From assembly GCA_036583965.1 (NCBI GenBank), contig JAZBQD010000027.1, positions 9,153,187 to 9,217,186 of the forward strand: 64,000 nucleotides of DNA. The letters are read 5' to 3'. Made by a program: the position numbers and the translations under genes. Shown piece after piece: positions 33,945 to 45,900 of this stretch. This DNA is from Prunella strophiata (taxonomy: Eukaryota; Chordata; Aves; Passeriformes; Prunellidae). Position 1 is the first letter of the stretch; the number at the start of each line of letters is the position of its first letter. The notes under the pieces are model-generated. The model saw nothing but the letters and a program-made list of their open reading frames with translations, searched no databases and was not told where the DNA came from.

Positions 33945-36900
33945 GTGTTTTATCTTTTTTAAATTCTTCCCATACTGATTCCATTTCCAGAAGGAGGTTT
34001 GAGGGATGTTCTTCTGGCAAAAAAAGCACCCAAATTTCTATTTCTGTGACAGCAGTGCCCCCATTCCCCCCACCCCGAGTGCCCTCAGTTCCCACCGAGC
34101 CCTGGAGCCACTCAGGGACCCTGAGCTGGCTCAGGCCATGGAGGAAGCCCTGAATGACAGACACTGCATGTCCCAGCCATGCCTTCGAGCCAGGGCTGGC
34201 TCTGCAGGGAGGAATGGTCCTTCTCTTAATTAAATAACATCCTGAAAATGGCTCTGCAGCAGATCTGAGTCCCCTGGGACTTCCAAGATCTTGCTGGCTG
34301 TTTTGCCCCTGACTTGTCCTGGGCAGCACCACTGCCACAAGGCATCAGCTCCACTTCCCTGGGGCTGGGGTCCAGGGGGGCATCAGGATGCTGGGGTCCA
34401 GCCTGGCACAGCTTGGGGCCATTCCTGCCATTCCCAGTAAGGAGAAAGTTATTTTTTTGCAGTCACCACCTTTCCCCAAGCCATTGATTTGGAGGAAAAG
34501 CCCAGTTCCTTTATTACGAAACCACCCATGCAGTGGAGACATTTTTGCATGAGCTTCCAATGATGCACTTTGCTTTTGACCCTGAAATCTTCCCTGCTCC
34601 CACCCAAGGCACCAACACACCCTCCCTGGGTGGCAGAGGGGACCCCCTTGCTGTGCCTGGGGTTGTGGCCATGCCTGGATCAGCCACCCACGAGTGGCAG
34701 GTTTGCATCATTTTCTGTTCTCCAGGGAGCACCAGGGCATCACCACAGTGAGGATCAGAGCCTGGATCTACCTGTTGCAGCCAGGTTGTGTTTTTTGCAG
34801 AAGATTGAAGGCAGCATTGCCCTGCCCAAAGTCCCTCTTGTGTTTATTTTGGCCTTTCCACAGGCTGTCTGTGCTGCAGCAGTCACACACAGCCCTGGTG
34901 TGCTGCAGCCCCTGCCAGCCCCTGTCCCCTGCCTTTCTGGGGTTCTCAAGGCCACTAAAGAGAGAGCAGGGAGAAATCCCAGCACTGCCCTGCCAAGGTC
35001 TCCACTGGGTTTAACCCACAGAGGAAGGGTTTATCAGCTGGGCTGATAAAGAGGGATGGATGGATACAACGTGCCCTGGGGAAAGGACAGCTGCTCTCCT
35101 GCCTGCCAAGGGGTTTGCTCCTCTCTGCCACGGTCTGCAGTGAGGTGTCCTTGGTCTAAAACCCAGGAGTGAGCAGCACATGGGGGTTTGTGCTGACCCC
35201 TGTTTGGCTGAAGGGTTTTTAGGGGCTGAGGGAGGATCTGCACCAGCCAAGGGCAGGCTGGGTCCTGCCTGGGCCTCTGCTCAACCCTGCTGTGCACACC
35301 AGAGAACCTGAGCAGGTGAGAGCTGCAGAGAGCTGTGCCTGTGGTGGGCATGGATCTGGGTCCCCAGCTCCTGCCTCGTGTCCCTGTGGGCTGTGGGTGG
35401 TGAGAGGGGCCATGGCAAGTGACAAGGGGAAGGGGTTTTGGCTTGGAGGATCTCCATGCTCAGGATGAGATGCTCCCCACGGGCTGGGCACATGCCTGAG
35501 CAGGTCTTTGCATCCCAGCAAGCAGCTGAGCCCCCAACGGTGACTTTTATTGCAAAAAGAGGATAAAATAAAGGGAGAAGTGCTCCAAAATTAGGCATGC
35601 ACGAGCCAAAGTGTTGGTTGTGGCTGTGCCAAAGCAGCAGCTTGATCCCGTCCTGGGGCAGCTGAGGAAAGTGGAATTCCTGCAGGCAGGAATTTCCAAA
35701 CCCCTTCTCCCCTTCTTTTCACCGCAGGACTCCCCGGGCAGGCAGAGCTCAGCGAGCACCCCGCCCTCCCCGAGCAGGCGCTGCAGACCGTGGCCAGGCT
35801 CATCGAGGCGCTGGAAAAACAAGGTACGGAGACAAAAAACCACAAACCACGGGGCGCACACACAGCCCCAGCTCTGCCCGCCTCAAAGCGCCCCGAGAGC
35901 ATCGCCGGAGCCAAACCTGTCCCGGCGCTGCGCAGCGCCCGCGGGCAGGGCGGGGGGCGCGGGGCTCTCGGCCCCTCCGGCCTCCCCCGGGTCGGGAAGG
36001 CGGAGATGGGCTCAGCACTAACCCCTCTGTCCCCGCTGTGTCCCAGGGCTCGACAGCGAGGTGCTCTACAGGCCCGGCCCCGGCGTGCTGGGGGATGCTG
36101 AGCTGAAGCAGGCGCTCCTGGCCGGTGAGTCCCGCGTCCCGCCGCCGGGCAGGGGCTCTGGGGGCGATGCTGCCCTGGCAGGGAGGGCTTACGGCACCAA
36201 CATCACCGCAGCCCTGATCCCAGCCCTGCGAGGCCCTGCCTGCATGCCGACCCCCTCTTCTCCCCGTGTGATGCAGCCTAAAAGTGATGCAGGTGCAGGT
36301 GCAGGGCAGGGGAGCTTCAGGAGCATATTTTTTTGGGGGGTGGGGGGGAGAAAAATACTTGGGTTTTTAAATCTCCAGGGTTTGTATCTGAGAAGCGGGG
36401 CAGGGAGAAAGCGTCTTGCGGGTAGGGAAAAAGAAAGAGGAAAAGGGAACGCTCATTATTTACAAGAATGGGAAGCTGTTTGCAGGACTTGGGGGCATGA
36501 GCAGGGTGGGGGGGAAGGACAAAACCATTTCCCCATTCCTGGTTCTAAACCCACGGCTGGGATAGGATGGCACACGGCGCAGGGGCGCGGGGGGGGACGC
36601 GATGGATCCAGCGTGCCGCTCAATTCTGGGGGATTTTGGGGGGTGGGGGTGCATCGAGCATCCCCATCCTCCGGCCGCGGTGCCCAGAGGGCGGCACTGT
36701 GACACCAGGCACCAGCCCCACACAGCCCCGGGCTGGCCCCGCATCCCTCCGCATGCCGGGCGCTGCCGGCCGGGGGGCGGCGGGAGCCGGGCGGTGTTGC
36801 TGGGGAGAAGGGCTGTGATGAAATCGCTATATTAAGCACCATGACCTCATCGCTTCCCGCGCACCGGGAGCCGAGTCCCGCCGGGCGGGGAAGGAGGGAT

Positions 36901-39900
36901 GCAGGAGAGGAGAGGAGAGAGCTCCCAGGGATGCTCCTTCCCCACTGCCCGAAGAGGGCTGCGCTCCCCGCGGCGGTGATGGGGGCTGGGGGCACCCCCA
37001 CCACCCCACTCTGCTCCTCAGCTGTGGGCTGAGGAAGCCCGGAGCAATGGGTGATCGTCACAGCCTTGTTGCCCGGGCCAGATTTACTGGCTGAGCTCTG
37101 GAGGAGGTGAAGGAATCCAGGAGCAATCCCCTGGACTGCCCTGGGCACTGGTGCCCTGGCTGGGCAGGGGCAGCAATACCCCACGAGAAGGATGCTTTGT
37201 TTTCCAAGCACGCAGGAGTTGTGGGTCCTTCCATTCTTCCCATGCAGCTGGTGCAGCACCCCAGGCAGGTCCAGGGCTCCCCACAGAGCAGCACCACTGC
37301 AGCTACTGCCAAAATCCAGCTCAGCCCTAGGAGATCCTCCCAGCCCAGGGCAAACCCCACTGGCTTGGCCAGAGCTTTGGGCACTTGGTCAGCCTGTCCA
37401 GGTCTGTCCATCTCCCATGGCAGGCCCCAGCACTGGTCAGAGAAATGCCATTGTGATTTTCAAAATATTTGAAAGCCCTTAAAAATCACCAGCAGCCCTG
37501 GGAGATTTGATACTCCCAAGGCCACATCTCCTCTGGGACTGAAAGCTTTAATTGGGCACCACAGGGGGCTGCCCCTTGTGCTCAGCAGCACTGAGCTGGG
37601 CAAAGTCAGAGCTCCCCAGAGCTGGAGGGGGTAGGACAAGTCTCACACTTACTAGCTCTCAGCTGAAGGGGCTGATGCTCAGCCATGCCAGAGGGATGCT
37701 CTGCAACAGGATGGGAATGACATTCCTGCCAGAGTCAAGCATCCCAGCAGAGGCCAAGCTTGGCAGCCTGCTCCTATTGCAACCTCCTGCAGAGCACAGA
37801 CCCCCTGGTGCTTCCTCAGGACCCTGCTGGAGCCCACACTGGGCTGGGGAGGGCAGGAGAGCCTCTCTGCTTTGCCTGCCATACAAGCCCTCTCAGTGCA
37901 TTTGGTGGAGTAGAGCAGCCCTGCTGGAATATTGGAGTTTGCTTGCCCTGTGTGTGAGAGGACAGAGTCACATTTCCCTTCCTCCTGGGGGTTCTCCCCT
38001 CCAGCCTCCCATCCCTGCCAGCAGCCTGCCTGCAAAGGACAAGCTTCACCCTGGGGAATGGGGAGAAACCAGAGCCAGGGCTGGTGGCCCCTGGAACCAA
38101 ACCACATCTTGGCTGGGGGGAAAACCAGGTACCCACTGGGGGTTTCAGCTTCCCTGTGAATTCCCAAATCCCACTGCTGTTTGGCAGTGGTGGCAGGAAA
38201 ACTGCTAGAGAGTGCAGGGGAAAAGGAGCAAGGGCTGGAAAAGTTCAGATGTTGGTTTTCTAGCCCACATATCTCAATGTGTTGGAGAACTCAGCTTGTT
38301 TTCTGCGCTGGAAGAGCACCTGAACTTCCAGTGGGAAGAAAGAGGAGAACCTTGGGACACAAGGAGCTGTGCAAGTCAGCTCCTGGCTGTCCCTGGGAGC
38401 CCATGGGCACTGTGTTTCCAGGGCTAGCAGTGCAGGCACAGGTCTGAGTTGTGCTGATTGAACCCTTTCCCCATCCCTGGCACTTTTAGAGCCCTTGCTG
38501 TGGGGATCTTACCTGTGGGCAGTCCCTGAGCTGAGCATCAGCCAGGTTTGGGATGAAGGTTTCCCATCTCATGGCAGCATTGGACAGAGTGGCTCCTCAT
38601 GGCTCTACAGTCTGAGCTGAGCTGTCCCCATGCTGGCACTGGTGACATTCTGCAGGTCGGTGGCATCTGACTGCTGTCTGGAGCCTGTGCCCCAAAATTG
38701 GTATTTCCATGATGGATGGTGCAAGAACAATTAAGAGAGGCGAGGGGGGCATGCAGCATCTCTGAACATGAGAATCAGAGTCACATGGTGGCACCAACAA
38801 GGGACTTAAAGAAAAGCTGCAGCTCCACAGGGGGCTGGGGGGAGCTCACCAAAGGCTGGGAGGTGATCAGCCAGCCAGGAGCCCTGCTGCAGTGTCAGGG
38901 AAAGAGTATGGGCTGAAACAGAGGAATAAAGCAGAGTTCACCTTGCTGCCCCCAGCACTCCCTGCAGCGCCGGGACGGGAGCTGCTTCACGCCCTGGGGT
39001 ATTCTCTGTGGTGTGGGGCCACACACGGACCCCAAGAGTCTCCAGCTGCCAGCACTCCTGCTGTCCCCTGTGTGCAGCTCTGGGGCTGCTTGGAGCAGAG
39101 GGATGGGGCAAATCACCCGCTGAGCACACGGTGCCTGGGGACGTGAGGTGTGTGAGCTCCTTCAGTGCCCGGACCTGATGTCTTCCCCCCTCCCCAGGCT
39201 TGCTCAGGGTTCTGTCCACGCTCCTCTCCGCCTGGGACGCGGCAGGCAGCCTTCTGCTGCTGCTGCTGGAAACTTGGGACATTCTCTGGGTGACAGCAGC
39301 AGAGCTGTGGGTGGGCTGGTGGGTGCTGGAGCCTTTCAGACCTGAGGGGAGCTGGTGGGAGGGCTGGGGGAGGTTTGGCTTGGGAATGGCTGCAAAGTCC
39401 TGTGTGCAATGTCCGGGCGGTGCTTTTGCCACCGCTTAGTAGGGAAGGTCTGCGTCCTTGTCCCTCCTCCCTGGTGGGGGACAGTGCACAGAGACCTCAC
39501 CCCAGAGGTCCGTGGTGCTCCGTGTGGCTCAGGTGGGACTGAACCCTTCCGGGATGGCTGCGACTGCACTGAACCCTCCCCCGCACTTTGGATAACCCCC
39601 GCTCTGATCGGAGCTCTGGAGCCCGGCTGCAGAGACGTAAACACCGAGCCCCTTCCCCAGATACAAGCGCAGCAATGGGAAGAGGCTCCGCTGTCGTCAG
39701 GGCCGGGCAGGAGCGGCTGCGGCTCGGGTGCCGGGGAGAAGGCGGCGGCAGCGCGGCGGATTGGAGCCGGTGTCTCCGGGCGTGCCGGGCTGCGCTGCCG
39801 CCCTGCGCGCTCTGCTGCGCGGCCCGCGCCGAGCAGTCTGCCCGGAGACAGCTCACGTGCCCGGGAATTAGGTCAGGGCTCGGTGGGGATTAGCGAGACA

Positions 39901-42900
39901 CGGAGGGTCCCGGGGCTGCCAGGAGCTGCTGCTAGGCAGAAAGGGTCGGGGAGCGAGCAGCGGCTTGGGGGGCTCCACGCCATCACCACGGTGTGGATGC
40001 GCAGGGAGGGAGCGCGGCCCCATCCTCATCCTCGGGATGCCACGGGGGATCGGAGGCCCCCAAGGGCTCTGGTTTCCCCTGGGCAAGCTCATTCCACCAG
40101 GATGACTTTCCTCCCGAGCGTGAGGCGCCCCGGTGCCTGCGGCACTGCTTTTTATTTATACCTGCAGTGGAAATAAACCCCGTGTCGTCAGAGCCTGGCG
40201 AGAGGCATGAGCTCATCTCTTATATTTGGTGGTGATGAAAGAAGGGTAAATAAACGGCAGCAGCAGAGACATCCCTGCCAGACCCATCAGGGAGAACTGG
40301 GGGTGAGTTTTTGCCATCCCCTCCCATAGCTGCTGGGAAAACTGAGGAAGGGGACTGCCTTAGGGAAGGTGAGGTGGGGGAAGGCAGTCTCAGTGGGCAC
40401 CCTCAAAGGGGATCCCGGCACCCTTACCCTGGCTGAGTGCAAGCCAAGGGTACAGGTGGGGTGAAACCCAGCTGGGAGAGTGTTTGGAGCTGGCAGGAGC
40501 TCCTGTGCATGGGCAGGGGGTGTCCTGGCAGTTGCCAAGTCCCCAGCACAAGGTACCAGCAGGCAGCCTGGGAGATGTTACAATGATGCTGAGTCAAAGC
40601 TGGGAAATATTCCCTGATTTGGTGCACAGTTTCCCAGTAAACCTTCACTGTGAGATGCCCAGGAGCTTCAAGTGCCTGCTCAGCATCCATGTGGACAGGA
40701 ATGTACAGCCCCCACAACTGGACAGCAAGGACATCTCCCCAGCACCCACTAACAACTAAAACTAAAAGGTCTGGAAGGGGTAGGGAAGCTGCCAGGTCGG
40801 TGTTTCAGTCAGCACCAGGGTGGTTTGTGTGCCCCTCTGTCCCAGGGACCTGAGAGCATCTCACTGCAGCAGCGCTCGGTGGCCAAGGTGCAGCTCAGCC
40901 TGCTGGACTCCGAGCTGGGAGAGGGGCCCTGGGTGCCGGGCAGGGTCTGCACCCTGTCACCCACTGAGCTGCTCAGGGCTCTGGGAGCAGCTGTCACCTG
41001 TGGCCACATGCAGGGCACAGCTGGTTACCAGGACCCGCTCAAGCCTCTCCCTCGGAACAGCTCCCACCTCCCCCACAGCCCCTCGTGGCCAAACATCCTC
41101 CTCGTTTACCGAAACTCACGGCTTACTCACGCCTCCCGGCCGGCTGCAACTGCGGGAGAGGTCCTGGAGTTTCCTGCCCAGCCTGACTCAGCCCAAAGCT
41201 CCAGCACCTTTCTGCCTCTGCTGGGATGTGGGGTCTGGAATCCCAGGAGGCTGGCAGTCCTTCCCTCTGGGCCAGTGGTCATCCCACACACCCTGTCCCC
41301 ATTCCAAAATGTATTCCTGCTTTTCACCCCTCCATGGGTAAGGCATGCTCGCTGCTGGTCCCCAGATGCTTGCTCTGCCAGCAGGTCAGCAAGCAGGTTG
41401 TGTGTTGGAGGGGGTTGGTATGGGGTCGAGTTTGGGGTTTTGGGGTGTTTTCCTTCTATTTATGGCAGGCAGATGGAATCCCTCCGTCATTCCTCCATCA
41501 TTCCCCTGGGGAAAGGATGGGAACATCTGGAGAGCAGCAGGAGAGCATTGACTCATCCTGCAGCTTCATTAACTTCTTATAGCTGGTTATCATTTCCCTC
41601 AGATAAGAAGAGAGCAGCATCCGTGGGGTCAGGCCGGTGGTAATTGTCTGGGAAGGCTCCGGGGTTAACCCTTCCCCGGCTGCCGGCTGAGCCTCCCCGA
41701 GCTGCCGGGGCACAGCCGGCGCTGGGGAACAGCTCAGAGCATCCCCCGTTGTGCTCTCAGCCTGATGGGGAGCCCAGCTCACCAGGGCAGCTCCTGCGGC
41801 AGGAGAAGAAGAACTCCTCCTGGGGCAGGAAGATGCCACTGCATTTCCCGAGGATGGGGACAACAAGCTAATGGCTACTTCTAGTCGAAGTGCCACGGAG
41901 AATGGTGCCGTCAGCAATCAGTCTGTCAGCGCGGTGTGAATCCCCCCTGCTCTCCCCATCGCGCCTCTCTCTGGGTGTAAAGATGTTTTTGCATCTCGCT
42001 TTGAAACCGGCTGAGCCTTCCCTTTGAACACCCCCCCAGGCTCATGCCTAACGAGGCAAACAAGCTAATTAGGCCACGGTGGAGCCCGGGGCTGATCGCC
42101 TGGGGCAGCGGCCCCTTCCCTGCGCAGGAACAGCTTGTGGCTGCTCTCCTCAATCCGTGCCAGCATCCTTAAGGCGAGTGACAGGTCCCTGCAGAAACCC
42201 TCGTGGCGGGTGGGAAGGGCTTTGGGGTTTGCTCGGTGCATTCTACTGATGGGAAAAGCTCTCTGCAGTGCAATGAGACCCTGGGAGCCCCCAGCAGCAT
42301 CCCTGGGGTTTAGCCATGCACTCTGAGCATTCAGCCAAAAGCAGGTGTGGGAGCATCTTGTGGGATCCCTGACCCCACTCTCCTCCTCTGCCCAGCTCGA
42401 GACAACCTGTCAGCTCTCAGCTCCAGGGCAAGTGCTACCAAAACTGGGGAACTGACTGTCATGCCCCCTCAAAGCCTGGCAGAAATAACCCTTCTGGCCA
42501 GTCTAGAAGGTCCTGAAGTGTGGCTGGGAGATGGGAGCATGAACACAGACCATAATGGGGCCAGGGTGCAGCTGGCACAGCCCTGCCCACCTCGAGGATG
42601 CCAAGGGCAGAGCTGTCCATGGGACCATGCTGTGACTTTGTGGGGTGCCAGAAGGGCAGCACCCCATTTGCCCTGGGTCACATTTGGCCATGCTGGATGG
42701 CTGCCTGCCCCAGTGGGGTGGCATCTGTTCCCCACGCTGCCCCAGGACACAGCTCCCAGGGCCGGGTGCTTGCTCCTGACCATGAGGTAGCGTCTCCAAA
42801 GGCTGGGTTAAAGGCTTCCCTTCAGGCATTGGCCAATCTGTTTGCTCTCAGTCTGGGAGCCAAATGGAAGGCACTGGCCATCAGGGACCCACTGCAGCTT

Positions 42901-45900
42901 GGTGTTCCCACGCAGGCAGGCAGGCTCCCAGGCTGCCTGCTGCACAGCAGGGACACTCCAACGACAGGAGATCAAGGTCAAGGTGCTCAAAAACAGCTTT
43001 TCCCAGCTGTTCCCCATCCCAGCCCTGCTGGATGTGTGCCTCTAAAGCCTGGTCCCAGGAAAGAGCATTTCTCCTCTCTTTTGGGTCTATTGCTCCAGAA
43101 GGAAGCACAGCTGGAGTTGTTGGAGGCTCACAACATTTTCTGCTGGAAGATGCTGGGCTGGAAGATGGAGCATCTCCCAAAATGGCTCCAATTTCAGTGA
43201 AGCTGTACTGGGGGTAAAGACCCAGTGAGCAGAGTGGAGGGGGCTCAGAGCAGGGCAAACCCACAGTCTTCTCTGTCATTCCAGGCCATTTGGGGCCTGA
43301 CACAGCATCTTTAAGAAAATGACAAATTTGATTTTCTTTTTTTTTAAATTAACCATTTCAGGCCATCTCAAATATGTTCATTTTTTAAATTATTCCCAAC
43401 CTCCCGTACCCCTCACCCTCCAAATTCTCCAAGAAGAAGAATTTCAAAACATTGCATTTGGGTCCAGTTTGAACCAAAGCCAGGTTTTGAAACCTTCAGA
43501 TCTTTGCAAAAGGCACCATCACCCTCCAGACAGCCACCACCCAGCCCAGCCAGGATGGGAAACCTCCAAGACAAACACATGAGGCAATACCAAAGGATGC
43601 TGAAAGGCTTCTTCCCCCTGGACCATGGTGAAGCAATGTCCCTGTGCTGGCCTGGCCATGGGGCTCAGACAGACACATCCCACCCTCTGACTCCTGACAA
43701 GCCATGGGACATTTCTGCTCCCAGCACTGCCTCTGTGCTGAGCCCAGGACCCTGAGTCCCTGAGTCCAGGCTCTGTGGCCTCCTGTGTGCTTTCCCCCAT
43801 TCCTGGAGCATCCTTCACCACCTCCCCAGGGCAGCCACCTTACAGGGCTGGGAGAAGTGATGCCAATTGGGGCACATTCACAGCATTTTGGGATCACTGG
43901 GGGGTCACATGGGCCTTTAGCAACTTGAATTGCCAGGGAACCATAACCCCATTCCATGGATGCACTCTCCAAGCAGTTCCTGCTGGGCTGGGGCTGGCAC
44001 ATGGCAGCTGGCCCTGAAAACTGGAAGGTTCCTGGGGCAGTTGCTCAGTTCTTCCCAGGGGTCCTATCCTGCAGGGGGACCCCAGTGGAATGGTGGGGCT
44101 CCCTGTCCCATGCACTGGATGTGCTCAGTTTACTCAGAGCAGAGATGCCTCGTGCTCCCCTTGGGCACGTGGAACTCGGGGTCAGTGGAAATTGGGACAG
44201 GAATATTTGCTGGGGGAGTGGTGGCAGTGAAATCATGCACTGCCCCACTGGGGAGACGGGGGCATGGGCACAGAAATCAGCCCCCATGTCTGCAGGAAGG
44301 CCCACAGGGATGGAGAGCTCCGAGCTCTGTGCCAGAGGGGAAGAACCATGGGCTCAGGGTTCCCTGTGTCTCTCTCTCTCCAGATGCCTCAGCTGTGGAC
44401 ATGGACCTGTATGAGGCCCAGACACTGGCAGATGCCCTCAAGTGGTACCTGCAGGAGCTCCCCATGCCCCTCATCCCTCCAGCTCTCTACACTGACTTGG
44501 TCCACATGGCTCAAGGTAAGCACACGTGGGCTGTCCCCACACCTGGGACCTCTGTGGGGCTGGAGAAACTTTGGGAAACGCCTAGAAAGGCTTCCCAGCA
44601 TCTTCAGGGTGCCTCTGACCCCATCCCCTGCCCAATGCTGCTCTAAGGGCAGATTCTGAGAAGGGCCATTGGGAACATCACCTGTGCTAGAGGAGCACGG
44701 CAGCATTTGGGAGATGCTCTGGGAAAGAAGGCAGATCCAGGGGGCTGCTTTGCCCCCACCACAGAGTGGTCTTCTCCCTCTGCAGTGCCTGGAGGAGGAG
44801 GTGCTGCCTGCCAGGACAGGCAGCTGCCAAGGCTGGGTGATGCTGGCCCCAGAAGAAAGCGTTATTATAATATTTTGGCTCTGCTGCCTGGGAATTTTTT
44901 CCTGTAATCTCATTAACTTCCTGGCTTTATATGGGCACAAAAAAAATTCTCAGCTTTTTCAGCTTAGTGCCATTAGGAAGTGCCTTTAGATCCCTGCAAG
45001 CTTTTGAGGCTCTGTGCAAATGTATGAGACCATCAAGGTTTTGGTTTTATTTGATTTCTTTTCAAATAAACAGAGCAGGGCTCATACCCAGGTCAACAGA
45101 GCCCACAGTGAGGCTGGACCAAAACCCATTTCAAGTGAGTCCTCACAGAGCCACTCAACCCCTCCCAGCCTGAGGGCCTGTGGGCATCACCAGGCACACA
45201 GGAAACCCTGGCCCACTGTGTTGGACAAGACCTGAACCTCTTGCTGTTTGTGAAACCAGGGTTTCTTCCCCTTCCACAGCAGCTCTCATCTCTCTGCCAG
45301 TTGCTGCAGTACCCTCCTATCCCTGAGCATCACCTCCCCATCCTAAGCCAGATTAGTGCTTGGGCAGATCATATCCTTGGCTGCCTTAAGAGGCACTAAA
45401 AGATCACCAGTGTGGCCTTTTCCTACCATGTCCTGATGGGAAAATGCCACGGGCTCTTTGTGGCCTCCAGCGAGGCAGAAGGGACACACGGGGAAGGTGA
45501 GGGACAACTCACACCCCATCCTCCCTGCCCTGTGCTGAGACACAGAGCCAGAAGAAATACCCCTGGGGCTGGTGGCACAGAGAAGCTGCCTTCCCCTCAC
45601 CCGTCAGAGGAGAAATCAAAGGCTGCCTCCCTTCCAAGGATAAAAACGCAATTAGGAAGCAATTAGCTGGGTTGCCTCGTTAAGCAACTTCAAAGGGAAG
45701 CGCCTTTCCCTGCAGCCTGTGCTGCAGCGGGCTCTGCTCCTGGCACAACAGGGGCAGGAGGAGGAGGGGGCAGAACGGTGGAGAAACCAATGGGAAGAGG
45801 ATTTCTCTGGGGCTTAAAAGAAAAAATTAAAATATAAGTCTTTGAGGAGACAGGTGCTGGTTTTGGCAGCCTGCCCTGCAAGGCTCCTCTGCCCTGCTTG

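Noticed and set aside
36456..37259. 267-codon minus-strand frame in PIK3R3 intron 3
   Set aside because: Composition-driven, no motif, and no acceptor/donor pattern or relation to a known family.
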